Part shown: positions 42,870-55,308 of the stretch, one piece after another | Numbering within the stretch: the first letter of the stretch is position 1 | How the letters are laid out: each line of letters begins with the position of its first letter | Assembly: GCA_021234155.1 (NCBI GenBank) | Contig: JAJEKV010000034.1 | Location: forward strand, 10,754,697 to 10,818,696 | Length of the DNA stretch: 64,000 nt | Reading direction: 5' to 3' | DNA from: Isoetes taiwanensis | Taxonomy: Eukaryota > Streptophyta > Lycopodiopsida > Isoetales > Isoetaceae | The notes under the pieces: generated by a model | What the model saw: the letters and a program-made list of their open reading frames with translations, nothing else | Told to the model about the DNA's origin: nothing | Database searches by the model: none | Program-made: the position numbers and the translations under genes

Positions 42870-43944
42870 TACCCTAATCAATGAACTCTAACTGTAAGTT
42901 AGATGCATGTGATTAGGATTAGAAATTATTCTCATTATTTATCATGTTATATGAATATGTGATGAGGGTTGATCACGTTTGCTCCTCTTGTATTGGGAAG
43001 GGGGGTAGACACCTAGTAGCCAATACTAGATGATGCTTCTAGTCTGGACCCCTTATAGTATATATTATTATGCGGCCTATGCATAGGAGCCCACCCGGCT
43101 ACGGGAGGTATGGAGTGACTTAGCACCACATAACGGGGTTAGTAGCAAAGTGGAGGGGAGCTCTTGCTAAACGCGGCTATTGGGGACCCATAGCGGGCCT
43201 ATAGTTAGTCACTTCCTGTGGGCTGGGTATGGGTCCGACACTTCCTGCGTCAATGGTGTCGCCATGACTCTCAACAGTTGCAGGTGTCAGCTTGGCTCTT
43301 ATTTTGGGGAGTTCAGTCGGGGACGGACGTGTGTCGTTACGATCCTCTAACCGTCCATGGAGCCACTATTCTCTGGGAGGGGAGATGCAACCCGTCTTAC
43401 CTCATCGAACCAGAGAGATGCAACTCGGAGTAGTCCTAATGGGTGATATCATAAGACTACGTCTCCGGTAGGTTATAGTCACGTCAGAGCCCGATCTAGC
43501 CCATCTGCAAAGTATGCACAGGAGGAGTGGTCAACCCTAGCTATTGTTTATTGCCAGCCCCGCCATTGTTATAACTCGGTCTGCTCTATCTTGAGGACCA
43601 GCCGCCAGTCTGCTCACCCCTTTACGAGTCTGAGCATGAATAGGAGCTCATATGTTTTACGATATGTTGTTACCTTTGATGTATATATAGATGGATGGTT
43701 GTGCTACCCTTCGTATGGTAGTTGTTTATGTCTATTGTTGCCAATGCTGACACTATAGTATGCTTTTGCTGTTATAGAAGCCTATAGGGGACGAGCGCGC
43801 AAGATACCTCCGTGTTTCCCTACCCGCGTCCTGACCATCCCAGGAACGCGGCAAACGAAGGGCCCATTTAGCAATTGATGCTGGATGGGGGGATTTCCCA
43901 TATAGTATACGGCGAGGCGTCGTATACTTTCCAGGAACGTCACA
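42870..43944 (+). mobile_element. family A LTR fragment, 5' truncated
   Basis: Matches the 3' two thirds of the 56316-57941 LTR, from 'accctaatca' through 'ttgtattgggaagggggg' to 'gaacgtcaca'. It is more diverged than the other copies. Its 5' part was lost at the junction with the LINE. Confidence 0.8.
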
Positions 43945-44208
43945 TAATCTATCCCTGCATATTTTTTCACATCATGCTTTGTTTCCAATCCCACTGCAAG
44001 ATTCATCGCTAGACCTATCATAGTGATAGGCCAACAAACACATTAGGTGGTAAAAACAAGCTACATAAATAGTCTTAAAAATTTCCCTATGCATGCTTAT
44101 TGAAACGAACAATAAGTACATTTGCTCCCTATTATCAACGATCGATTCAAGATACCTGCTAAACCAGTTGCATTGAGAACCTTATACATTTCACTTTCAA
44201 GTCCACCC
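43945..44208. other. no gene seen
   Basis: AT-rich spacer between the LTR fragment and the minus-strand exon. Confidence 0.4.
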
Positions 44209-44478
44209 TACTGTGCTCTTGCAAATACAAGTTCATGCTTGTAAAACTGCTCTGCAGGCAATATTCTAACCTTCTGAATACACCTATGCAAGCCAGCCAC
44301 ATTGGACACTTGCCTCCGTTCTAAGCTCAGATCTGTGATGTTATTGATGCCTTCTGGTGCATCTACAGTCTTTTCATTTCCATGTGACGACTTTGCATCT
44401 ATGACGTCCTCCACTGAGCCATCATCTTATGCACTTAATTAACTCATCATCAGATTGTGCTTCTACATCTAAGTCCTG
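44209..44478 (-). pseudogene. terminal exon of an unrecognised gene, one frame break
   Basis: After 'ctttttgcatgtgcag' the minus strand reads DLDVEAQSDDELIKC. Following a one-base frame change it reads DDGSVEDVIDAKSSHGNEKT, LERRQVSNVAGLHRCIQKVR and PAEQFYKHELVFARAQ, with a TAG stop near 44211. The quality of the reading suggests a real former gene of unknown family. Confidence 0.45.
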
Positions 44479-45302
44479 CACATGCAAAAGAAAAATGATG
44501 TGGAAGGATCCTTGGCAGAAGACAACCTATTATACAAATACCACCAAATGCTCAAGATATGCACATAAACCTATCTAGATATACCCCAGTCCAATTTAAA
44601 AAGTACTACATATCTCTAGATGGACTGATAACTTTATTGGGCTAAATTAGATGCTTGTAACATGATTGTCCAACCATCAGGTAGCATGCAGCTACATTAC
44701 ATGGAAAAGCAGTGCTCCTACCATAACTATAGTACTCATTTATATCAGTCTTTTGTTGCTAGTTTTGATAAAATGGGCCTCCTTCCCTACATCCATCAGA
44801 GCCCCTGTTGCATATCATCTGTTGCAGAAAGTCTTCTGCCTAGAGAACAAGGTGGTGACATTTTCCCTTCCTTGAAAATGAATATAGTATACAGACCTAC
44901 AAGATGTTATTTTCAACAAGCACTTGATGCAGATACTTAATAAATCTCAAATAAAAGATTGCCTTACTTAAGATATCCCTTTCTGGATCGAGAAATGCTC
45001 CACTGCTACTATTGGATCTAAGCATGAATTACTGTTGTAACCAACCTAAATCAATATATCAAGGAAACAAAGGAAACCTTAACTCCAGTATAAGATATAT
45101 GTCTGAAGCTCATGTGTGCAATTTGAAATACATTATACTATCTATATTTAATGTACATTAATAACCCTTTCTGGATTGTACATCCATCAGATCCTTTTGT
45201 TGCTCATCGTCTGTTGCAGAAAGGTCCTTACTTTGGTTAGTTATTACCCACTACAAACTCGTATGCTATTTTGTTCACCTCAATCACTGCCATTGCAGAC
45301 TT
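44479..45302. other. no gene seen
   Basis: AT-rich, intron-like. 'ttgttgc...catcagagcccctgttg' has a weaker second copy near 45185-45215. Confidence 0.35.
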
Positions 45303-45455
45303 TTACTTTGCTCCTACACGTTTTCTCAGCATCTGTATAGATGTTTGCCATAAGTACATATAGGACGGATTGCATGCACTAAGCATAGCAGTCAATGACT
45401 CCTCAGAAAGTAGCCATGGTGCAGTCTTCAGCTTTCCATTCGATGTACCTGTCAA
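45303..45455 (-). pseudogene. exon-like fragment, unrecognised
   Basis: The minus strand reads NGKLKTAPWLLSEESLTAML, then SACNPSYMYLWQTSIQMLRK and a TAA stop at 45303. There is no ATG. It lies upstream, on the minus strand, of the 44209-44478 exon and could belong to the same gene. Unknown family. Confidence 0.35.
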
Positions 45456-46017
45456 CTAGTCTATTATCAATCAGACTATGCAAGCAATGATGTCAAAGTT
45501 ACAATGTCTTGCTATAACTGATCAAAAACTTCATGTGCTGCTGAAAGAAATGCACACGGCATACATTATAATTTCAATATATATTATTAGTGAGGTCCAA
45601 TTGACACATCTCTAACTAGCAGCTTGTCGAAGATCCTGTGCCTTTACAACTGAATCTCACTTGGCATAGAAATTAAGGACAAGATTACAAATAAGAGCAT
45701 ACTGTGATCTGACAAGGAAAAGGATCAGACACTGCGAACTTCATATAGTAAAGGTAGAAATGGAACCAGAAAGACAAAAGTCAATCCTTGCTATACAAAA
45801 TTTCAAGAATATGATGTCAGAACGAAATTGCAATATCGGCAGCATGGGACTGGCAAAAGCATTGAGCATGCACTATGGCAAAAGCATTAAGCTGCCCTCT
45901 TGCAGAAATCTATGGAGCAGACTAAATACTAAGAGCATATAAGGATCACCAGATTTCATAAAGCTTCAACATCATATGTAAAGGCCCAAATCAAATGGGC
46001 GGATTGAACATTTAGCC
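45456..46017. other. no gene seen
   Basis: AT-rich spacer; no supported gene. Confidence 0.4.
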
Positions 46018-46640
46018 ATTAAGAACCATGGCACAAATCAATTAGAAAATGTAAATGGTTCAACATGTTCCACAACAATGAGTTGTCCAGTTTCATGATC
46101 CATAGTGGCATTTAAATGACCATCAGTGATAACCAGTTGATCAGTAGCCCAATAGCAATGGATACTCTTAGCTTGTCTAAGGAAAGAATGGCCTACAAGC
46201 ATTTCATAATCACCAGGATCTTCCTCTCCCTTCCAAACACCAAATTCCGGTGGAAGTTCAGATTACCAATGCTAATGGTCAGCTGCAGGGTGATACCTTG
46301 AGGACGCTTGATGTGACCATTGACAAGTTTTATGACGTAAAGAGCACAATATAACTTTTTGATGCCTAACTGGTACCAAAGTTTATCCGTGATAAGATTA
46401 ATTGCACTTCCTCCATCGATTTGTACATAGTTAACTTGCTGGTTTCCCACGGTAGCGTGAACAATAGGTGTAGAAGTGGCCACTGCTCTCAGGAGAACAG
46501 TATGCAAAGTAATTATTCCCGAAGAGCAGGACAAAGTTTGAGGATAGTGGACAAACTGAGAGAAATCTTGATTTTTGCAAGTTCCTCTTGGAGTTCTAAG
46601 GGCATACTTGTTGTGGCATTGTGGCCAAGAGTATGGACCG
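46018..46640 (-). pseudogene. Ty3/gypsy protease fragment
   Basis: On the minus strand: TSMPLELQEELAKIKISLSL, STILKLCPALRE, then VGNQQVNYVQIDGGSAINLI (aspartic protease active site, here DGG), TDKLWYQLGIKKL, and MLVGHSFLRQAKSIHCYW, ending at a stop near 46030. The layout suits a gypsy protease region lying before reverse transcriptase, but RT is absent. It abuts the plus-strand gag of another element, so one probably inserted into or recombined with the other. Confidence 0.75.
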
Positions 46641-47447
46641 CCACCACTACCTCCACCACCTGTGGGAGATATTGATGAAGCACCTCAGCCGAAAAGAGAG
46701 GAAAATCAAGCGCCCGAGAAGGAAAGAAAGAGGAAAAGAAGAGGCAGGAGGAGTCCGTCACCTTCCAGTTCTAGCAGATCGGAGACATCAGAGAGTGGAT
46801 CCAGCAGTAGTGCCGACAGTGAATCAGATACATCACAGGACAGGAAAAAGAACAGAAAGACAGACGACTACCAAAAGAAGGTAGATAGCGCAATGAGTAA
46901 TGTTTGGAAGACGAGGAAACTGGGACAATTCTTCGGGAATGACAGGTCTGGTATGGAGGCCGAGGCATGGCTAGACGAGATGGAGGAATTCGGGAACTCT
47001 TATGGCATGAAAGACAAGGACATAGGTAAAGTGGCGACGGCAAATTTGATAGGACCAGCCAGAATATGGTGGAAAGGGTATGCTAAGTCTAATAAATTGA
47101 GACGAAATAGCTGCAGATTCAAGACCTTCAGTAAGGCTTTCCGCAAGCATTACGTGCCGAGATCTCACACAAGTAGGCAGATACAGCAGTTTTACAGGCT
47201 GGATCAGGGCAACTTATCTGTAGCCAAGTACACCGAAGAGTTCATGAGGTTGAGACTCAATGTCCCTAGGATTACGGAAAGACAAGCAGTGGATGGATAC
47301 ATTGAAGGGCTGAACAGCAACATCAAGAGATTAGTTCGAGCAATCAACCCAAGGACAGTCGGGGAGGCTGAGGATAAGGCTTTGAGTTTGGAAGAGGCAC
47401 CAGTAACTCTAGGGCAGAAACAGTTACCAATATCTAACATAATAACA
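46641..47447 (+). pseudogene. chromovirus gag (first part)
   Basis: Open frame reading through a Ser/Arg/Lys-rich N-terminal region (RKRKRRGRRSPSPSSSSRS) into a Retrotrans_gag domain: AEAWLDEMEEFGNSYGMKDK, IGPARIWWKGYAKS, FSKAFRKHYVPRSHTSRQIQ, YTEEFMRLRLNVP, AVDGYIEGLNSNIKRLVRAI. The frame ends just after SLEEAPVTLGQKQLPISN, where foreign sequence begins at about 47450. The rest of this gag reappears at 50095. Gag forms the retrotransposon particle. The 5' LTR and gag start were not found. Confidence 0.85.
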
Positions 47448-47449
47448 GG

Positions 47450-49283
47450 GGGTTTCCTTTGGTCTTTTTGTACGCTTTTTACTAAGGTTTTTCTATGATT
47501 TGGACGATGTATTCACATGGATATACTAAACAGTATTTCTAGAGTGCACTCCTTTCTTAGCCATTGATTTTAAAGAAGAGGGGAAATCATGTGATTGTGG
47601 GTCTTTTACTGTTTGCATGTTCTTTTTCTGGTGTGTATTGTTTGCTTTCTTTTTAGCGTGTAGTAGTCTAATATTAGGTTTCAAAAAGTAACAGTGATTT
47701 TGGACAAAAGGGCTGTTGGAAAGGATGCAGCTCAAGCTGAGTTGCACGGCATGTCAAAAAATTTTGTTTCTATCTGTACACGAGTAGGGTTCCGGAGCTT
47801 TGGTAAAATCATGTAGCACAAGCGGATCTGTCATTTTACATGCTCAGTATTCCCTTATTGTATGATCTAGGGTTTTAGGGTTCCGGATTTGGCTTCTATT
47901 TTACATATTCCTTTCTTGCATGATTTAGGGCTCCAGAGTTCTGGATTTGACATCTTTTTTAAGCAATACCGGATTTATTATGGCAGTGCATCAATTTATA
48001 CAGTGATTTATGCTGTGGGTTATGAAATATCTGTTGCAGGGAGTCATCTATTGCCTAATGTGGCACTGCAAAGTCTTGTTTTACATTAATCAGTGAGATG
48101 GTAGTTGATTGTTGTGGAGCTAAGCAATGGCTTCATGCAAACATTTTTTATGGAAAGAGAAATATCCCGAGTCTGCAACGATTGGCAAGTCTGACTTCCA
48201 AAAAAGCTTCTGGCTAAAATTGTTTTTGAGTATAACAGATTGTTTCTTTATCATAGCTCAGAGGAAGAGCCCTTTGTGTAGAAAGACTAATAGCTGAAAA
48301 TGTTGGCCGTTCATACACTCGAGGTATGCCTTCATGTTTTGTATTCCCACATTTAAGAGGAGTTGCCTGTGCCTACCAGTTCCATCCTTAGAAACCCGTT
48401 GTCACTATTCTTTCCTTCCCATCAGCCCTTCTAAAGTTTTGGTTTCATAGATATCTATGCCAATCATGCCTTTATAATATCTAGCATCAGCAATTTGGGA
48501 TGATTTGAAAACTCCCATGGATTCCAGTTCCTTACTGCTACCAATAATGAATTACCTCACTAATGAAGCAATCTAGCAGCAGTTTTAATGCCAAGTTTTT
48601 GGGAACTGAAGAGTTTAAATGTTATGCTGATATAGATCAACCGACAAGAGTCATCGTTGGGAAGGAAAAACCTCATGGGGTCTTCAACAGACACCTTGTT
48701 TCTAGAACAAGATATTTGGTTGTCATAGAGTGCTTATGATCTAGCTTTTATAGGGATCTGCAAATTTGATATCAGAAATTGAGATGATCCAAAGACTCCC
48801 ATGGCTTCCAGTTCCATGGTGCTGCCTCTGATGGCCTGATGCTTTTGTGCCACGGTATTGTAAGTATTTCATCTACTGTCATAGTCCAAGATTGCCTTTG
48901 AATTGGAAAGTTAAGCTGGCTTATGTAGGATAATGGCAGGACGGTCCCATGTTGCTTCTCGTGATTTATGAACGTGGTTCTCGTGATTTATGATTCCATG
49001 TGATAACTGCATTTATGATTACGTGATTCCCAGACTTAGAAGCTATTTGTGAAAGATCTATACATGATTTCTGCAGGCAAGAGCATTGCTCTTGGGGCTA
49101 TTCAGATCTACCGAATATGATAAGTCGTTCTTTGCTCTTAATGCATGCAATGGGAAAACAATGTACATTGCTCTTGGGGCTGTTTAGATCCACCCTATGA
49201 TAAGTCATTTTCTCCCATTCATTGAACGCTTGTATGGAACTAGATGTTTTCCCTAAGGGCCCGAATTTTTTTTATTGATATAG
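47450..49283 (+). mobile_element. insertion in gag, carrying a gene fragment
   Basis: This 1.8-kb AT-rich block, with the foldback element after it, separates the two halves of gag. At 48127-48230 it reads CKHFLWKEKYPESATIGKSD and FQKSFWLKLFL. After an AG acceptor at 48256 it reads LRGRALCVERLIAENVGRSY, ending at a GTATGC donor (48324). This looks like exons of a host gene picked up by a transposon. No termini or transposase were recognised. Confidence 0.4.
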
Positions 49284-50079
49284 CAACCAACAACTACCAT
49301 TAGCATTAACTTAAACCATTGCACAAGTGTTTCTAATGTTATTACATGCATAAGTGTTTTTAAAAATAGTACGTGAAGTTATGCCATGCTTAGTGCCCGA
49401 AGGCCTTTATTACGGCCCGAAGGGCCCAAATTTTTTTTATTAATATAAATATATAGCATATTAACAACCAGCACATCACTACAATCAACATTATTTAACA
49501 TAAACCATTGCATCCAACACATTTAAATTAACATCCCCCTAAAACCCCCTTTGGTTTGGGTACATATTCACACGGGGGGTTACGTAGGGCAGCGAGAGCC
49601 CCTAAAAACTTACAACACATGTACAAAATTAACACCATTAAGTACATTTCCTCAAACCTTATAGTATTTTGCAAACCTCAATATACAGTATACAAAAACT
49701 TGTACAGGCATACCCCACAAACGAGGATCGCTATGTACGGTCCAAATCGAGGACTATCCGGCAGCTCTCGATGCCCGGAGTAACCCCCCGTGTGAATATG
49801 CACCCAAACCAAAGGGGGTTTTAGGGGGATGTTAATTTAAATGTGTTGGATGCAATGGTTTATGTTAAATAATGTTGATTGTAGTGATGTGTTGGTTGTT
49901 AATATGCTATATATTTGTATTAATAAAAAAATTTTGGGCCCTTCGGGCCGTAATAAAGGCCTTCGGGCACTAAGCATGGCATAACTTCACGTACTATTTT
50001 TACAAACACTTATGCATGTAATAACATTAGAAACACTTGTGCAATGGTTTAAGTTAATGCTAATGATAGTTGTTGGTTG
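49284..50079. mobile_element. foldback element with ~298-bp inverted arms
   Basis: 49284-49581 is the reverse complement of 49782-50079 with only scattered mismatches. The outer ends are 'caaccaacaactaccattag' and 'gatagttgttggttgttgg', and the inner ends 'cacacggggggttac' and 'gtaaccccccgtgtg'. The 200-bp loop has no coding. It is a non-autonomous DNA transposon (foldback or long-TIR MITE type). Confidence 0.85.
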
Positions 50080-50094
50080 TTGGTTAAGGGTAAA

Positions 50095-50203
50095 ACAGTA
50101 GGGCAGTATCAGAATAGGCAAGCAGCACCCACCCCAGCCGGAGGCCAGCATCAAGGGAAAGCTCAGGGAAAGCTCCTTGGAGACCGCAGGCCACAGGATG
50201 GAT
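50095..50203 (+). pseudogene. chromovirus gag, middle fragment
   Basis: Reads KTVGQYQNRQAAPTPAGGQH and KAQGKLLGDRRPQDG, the Gln/Gly-rich hinge between the gag core and the zinc knuckle. It joins in frame with 51761 across the inserted LTR once the target duplication is removed. Confidence 0.8.
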
Positions 50204-51755
50204 TGTGACGTTCCAACATAATATACGATCCGAATATGTATATTATACTGCCACGTCACACGTACATGTCATCAATGACATGTACTTGAGGGACGTATAG
50301 GGTTGCACCTAGGGGACAAGGGTTGCACCTAGGGGGCAACATTGAATGGACCCCATTGCCAAATGGCTAAATAACATTTGGCCAATGTCTAACTTAACCC
50401 TAAGGGTTTCTATAAAAGGGCTTTTCCCTTAAACCCTAAACCTTTCTTCTCTTTGCATTTTAGGGTTTTTTCTAGAGCTCCTTTCCTCTCTCGAATCCAG
50501 GGTTCTCTTGAGCCATTTCGGCCAAGTCAAGACCCCAATTCGCATTGCTCGGCTCTGAAAAGCCGTCTTTGCACAACAGATCATCGAGTAGCAGCAGTCT
50601 TCAGCAGGATCAGAGGCATGGATGCATTCCGAGGATCTGGAGCATGTCAAGGACCAGGTATCTAGTCATTCTGTTGTGCAAAGCCGCCTTTTGGCTAGGC
50701 AATAAGCTGGTTTAGCATGTTAGTTTAGCCATAGAGGCCTTATAGATCCCGAGATCAGAAGCCCTAACTAAGGAACCTAACTCTAGATGTTTAGGTAGAT
50801 AGATTAGATGATTTCTTCATTTCAGTCTGTGATGATGTTGGTATTTCACTATGTGACCTCCACGTATTGGGAAGGGGGGTAGAGGCCTAAAGCTTGTGTA
50901 GCAGATGATCATAGGTAGCCTACTAGCTCCCAATTATTGCGGCCTGTGCACAGGATCCCACCGGGTTATGGGTAGAGGGGCTAGATCGGCAGAACAAAGG
51001 GGTACTTGTCCCAACACAGAACGATCCCCCTGGTGTGTAAAGCCTACCGGGGATCCCTGTGGACTAGGTTTAATGGCTTGCCACTGCGTGTGGGCAAGGC
51101 ATGAGCTCGACAGTCGTGGAGTGATGCGTCACTCTCCATTGGGTTCAAGTCGAATAAGGGCAGTGGCCCTCTAGTCACCTGTGTTGGGCATGGAAGCCCT
51201 TGGAGGCGAGGTGACTCTCCTCCTGCCTCATCGGGGATGCAACCCAGTAGTAGCCCTTTTGGCTATGCACCCGGCAGGCTACGGTCCGGTCCCAACACTT
51301 TTCAACCCAATCTGCAAAGTGTGCACAGGAGGGGCGGATGGAGTGGACTACCCTAAGCCATGTTCTTATGCCAGCCAAATCCATTTGCCATGAATTCTGT
51401 CTGCAATGACTTCTGGAGGCCCAAGCCGTCAGTCATACCCCCTTGAGTCTGAGCCCTGGGTAGGTTTTCCCTTTGCTGTTATTGTTCATGTTGATGTTGT
51501 TGTATTGATGATGTTATGATGTGTTCACCCTTCGAAGTGATTGTATTGTTATATTGTATCATGTGCTCATGTTTATTCACGCTTCCGCAGATAGGTCAAC
51601 CCGAAGGGGGTGAATGACACATCCACTCTTCCCTTGCTGGCTCATTCCACTGGGAGTGGGGTTAGGTGGATGGGCCCTACCAGTTTGGCTAACAGAGGGA
51701 ATGCTCCGTCTTCTGATACGGTGTGTGCACCGTAGAGGAAGCAGGGGACGTCACA
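50204..51755 (+). mobile_element. family B solo LTR with 5-bp target duplication TGGAT
   Basis: 1,552 bp, beginning TGTGACGTTCC and ending GGGGACGTCACA. TGGAT occurs at 50199-50203 and again at 51756-51760. It looks like the 5' LTR of the following pol region but is not: the gag reading frame runs up to it and continues after it, and it belongs to the same family as 28637-30232, not to the 3' LTR at 56316. Confidence 0.93.
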
Positions 51756-51760
51756 TGGAT

Positions 51761-52445
51761 CAGGGGGCAGTTCGCTCAAGCGTCTCTTAGACAGCATCCC
51801 AAAGGAGAAGAGACCGGAATGCATTGAGAAGAAGTTGTGTTTTAGGTGCTTCCAGCCAGGGCACCAATTGCACAACTGTCCCTTCGTCATGCAGGTGGCA
51901 TTAGCGGAACTTGCTGATTGGGAGTCATCGGCCGAAGGAGATGATGAAGAGGGCGACCAACAGGAACCCCAAGATTTCATAGAAGGTGAGTGCAAAATTT
52001 GTGCAGCTATTGAGTCAGGGGATGTTGAGAATCAGTCCACAGTCATCTCGACGGAGAGAATCATAGATAGCAGTCCATACCTAGTCTTGATAGATACAGG
52101 TAGCTCCCATAACTTTGCCTCTCCTAGACTTGCTGCTCTCATGAAGAGCAAGATCTTGAAGTCAAAGCCAAGGCCAGTTAGCATGGCAAGCGGTGCCATT
52201 CGCCACATTAAGGGAAGGAGGATCACTCTTGACATAGACCTTAGTGGTAGCAAGTGGCCGATGGATATTGGAAAGTATGATCTTATAGTAGGAATGGAGT
52301 TCCTAAGGCCAGCTAAAGCTATAATAGATTGCGAGTGCAACGAAATCTCCATGACGGCACCGGACGACAACCGATTCATAATAAAAGGTAAGAAGGTAGC
52401 TTCTCCTATGCAGTGTATTTCTATGAAGCAGCTGAGAAAAGAAAC
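51761..52445 (+). pseudogene. chromovirus gag zinc knuckle and protease
   Basis: Reads SSLKRLLDSIPKEKRPECIE, then a CCHC knuckle (CFRCFQPGHQLHNC, 51838-51880), an acidic stretch, and the aspartic protease: LVLIDTGSSHNFASPRLAAL, later MDIGKYDLIVGMEFLRPAKA. DTGSS is the active site. The protease cuts the Gag-Pol polyprotein. A one-base frame change near 52440, in an A-rich run, separates it from reverse transcriptase. Confidence 0.9.
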
Positions 52446-54060
52446 AAGGTGGATTATATCTTGAGGCTAGAGGCAATCGAACCAAGTAAAGAGAAGGGAA
52501 GTGAGCTAAGTGGGAATCAGTTGCCCAAGCCCATAACGAGGCTCATTAGGGAGTTCAATGATGTATTTTCGGATGAAATCCGTCAGCTACCACCTTACAG
52601 GGGTGTAGAGTGTGAAATCACATTAGCTCCAGATGCTAAGCCTTCTAGCAGGGCACCTTACAGAATGAGCACGCCAGAGTTGATAGAGCTCAAGAAGCAA
52701 CTGCAGGAATTGCTTGACCTCGGATTCATAAGAGCAAGCGTGTCTCCTTTTGGAGCACCCATCCTCTTCGTCAAGAAGAAAGACGGGAGTCTAAGGATGT
52801 GTATAGATTATCGTCAGCTGAATAAGCAGACGATAAAGAATAAATATGCTCTGCCAAGGGCAGATGATTTGATGGATCAGCTCCAATGAGCAAAAGTTTT
52901 CTCTAAGATTGACTTAAGGTCAGGCTACCACCAAATAAAGATAAAGCAAGAAGATATCCATAAGACCGCCTTCAGAACGCGGTACGGGCACTACAAGTTC
53001 ACAGTAATGCCCTTTGGCTTATCCAATGCCTCGGCAACCTTCACGCGCCTAATGAATGATATCTTCCGCGAATTTTTAGACGAATTTGTCATCGTATTCT
53101 TCGACGACATCCTAGTCTACAGCAAGTCCATGGAAGAACATTGTCAGCACTTGAGAAGGGTTTTGGAGAAGCTAAGCGGCATCGATTGTATGACAAACTT
53201 TCTAAGTGCCACTTCGCAACAGGCCGAGTGAAATATTTGGGTCATGTGGTGTCATCTGAAGGGATCTCCACTGATCCGGCAAAGATCGAAGCCATAGTGG
53301 ATTGGCCGGCCCCATGGAATGTGGGCGAAGTAAGAAGCTTCCTCGGCTTGGCAGGATATTATCAGAAGTTCGTGAAGGACTTCGCTAAGTGTGCATCCCC
53401 TCTGTCGGACCTCACCAAGGATAAGAAGGTGAAGGATTGGACAAAGCATTGGCTTGAGAATGTCCAAGCTTCCTTTGAGAAGCTCAAAGAGGCACTAACC
53501 ATAGCACCGGTCCTCATCCTACTGGATCCAAGCAAGGATAAGCTAGTGGCGACAGATGCTAGCAAGCTAGCAATGGGAGCAGTCCTTATGCAAGAAGGAA
53601 GGGTAGTCGCATACGACTCCAAGAAGATGAACGACACGGAGCAACGCTACCCGATTCACGACCAAGAGCGCTTAGCCATTGTCAGGGCATTGAGGATTTG
53701 GAGGCATTATTTGCTTAGTAGGAAATTTCAATTAGATACTGATCACCAGAGCCTCCAATACATTTTCACACAACCACTCCTCAATTTGAGGCAAAGGAGG
53801 TGGATGGAATTCCTCAAAGAGTATGACTTCGAGATAGTTTATAAGCCTAGTAAGTTGAATGTAGTTGCAGATGCTCTCTCCAGGAGACCATTCGAGACCA
53901 GAACACATTGTAATGCCATATCAACGCTCTCAAGCGAGTATGGCAAGAGGATCGAAGAAACATTGCCATCAGATGGTGACTTTAGGAAAGTGTGGGCTAG
54001 CCTCTCTAAGGAGGCAAGAACAGATAAGGAAAGGGAGACCTTCAAGCATTATAAGAAGGA
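52446..54060 (+). pseudogene. chromovirus reverse transcriptase and RNase H
   Basis: RT blocks in order: [105 protein letters not shown] (catalytic DD near 53104). RNase H follows: [51 protein letters not shown], ending [11 protein letters not shown]. Together they copy the element RNA into DNA. Defects: TGA at 52887-52889 inside RT, a frame change near 53175, and another near 54055 before integrase. Confidence 0.93.
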
Positions 54061-55308
54061 AGATATAATCTCCTATACCATAAGAACAAGTTGTGTGTAC
54101 CTGGATCATCCGGAGTAAGGAAGCTAATACTTCACGATACACACAACAGTCCCATAGCCAGCCGTGCAGGGTTTATGAAGACTTATTTCAAGATAAAAAG
54201 TAGTTACTTCTGGCCAGGCATGAAGAAACAGATAGCCCAATACATTCGGGGGTGTCAGCTGTGCCAGCAGACCAAAGCGGAGCAACTCCGAATCCTGGGA
54301 GCCTTAGAGCCATTAGCGGTGCCGAATGCCAAATGGGAAGTCATAAGCATGGACTTCATCACAGGACTCCCAAGAACTATAAGAGGCAAGGATGCCTTGA
54401 TGGTGGTTGTGGACAAGTTGTCCAAGATGGCACATTTTGCGCCTTGTAGAACCACGGATACGGCACTAGACACCGCCGTCCTATTTGCAAAGGAGATTTT
54501 TAGACTCCATGGCATGCCTCGTGAGATTATCTCGGATAGAGATTCTAAGTTTATGAGCGCTTTTTGGCAGGATCTCTTTAGCACCATCCAGACGAAGCTC
54601 TCCATGAGCACGACATATCACCCGCAGACCGACGGTCAGACGGAGCGAACTAATCTAATTATTGAAGATATGCTAAGGAGTCATGTGTGGAACAAACAGT
54701 CTAAGTGGAATGATTTCATCCACTTAGTAGAGTTCACCTACAACAGTACGAAGCAGGAGTCATCCCAGATGTCCCCTTTTATGATCAATTATGGGTATCA
54801 GTGTCTTACCCCTGATACATGGCACAATCCAGTGTCAAAGGTAGAAGTCTCCCAGCAAATGCTATCAGATATACAGCAGCTGGTTGAAGAGGTAAGGGGA
54901 TATTTGTTGGCAGCAAGAAGTCGGCAAAAGAGTGTAGCCGACAGGCACAGGACCGTAAGGGAGTTCAAGGTAGGCGACAATGTATGGTTGAAGATCAAGG
55001 TGAAGCAAGCCAAGCTTCGCATAGGGAATTGCAAGAAGCTTGCTCCCAGGTGGGCAAGCCCTTTTAAGATTTTGGAGCGAGTAGGCACCCAGGCCTACAA
55101 GCTAGATCTTCCAGTGCACCTCAAAGTCCATAAGATCTTCCATGTGAGCCTCTTAAAAAGGCACAACCCAAATCCTGATGAGGTTTTGGAAACTCCAACC
55201 CTGTTGGAAATGACGGAGGAACAAGTTGAAATTGTGCCTGAATTGCTTCTTGATAAAGCATTCAAGAAGACCAGGAGGTCTCAGTTCCTCCAATATCTGG
55301 TCAAGTAG
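54061..55308 (+). pseudogene. chromovirus integrase
   Basis: Zinc-binding HHCC part (LHDTHNSPIASRAGFMKT, YIRGCQLCQQTK), DDE core (ISMDFITGLPRT, PREIISDRDSKFMS, STTYHPQTDGQTERTNLIIE) with all three acidic residues kept, and a GPY/F-like module (KLAPRWASPFKILERVGTQA, VHKIFHVSLLKRH). It inserts the cDNA into the genome. This domain is the best preserved part, with no stop until TAG at 55306-55308, which replaces the Trp of the chromodomain motif YLVKW. Confidence 0.93.
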
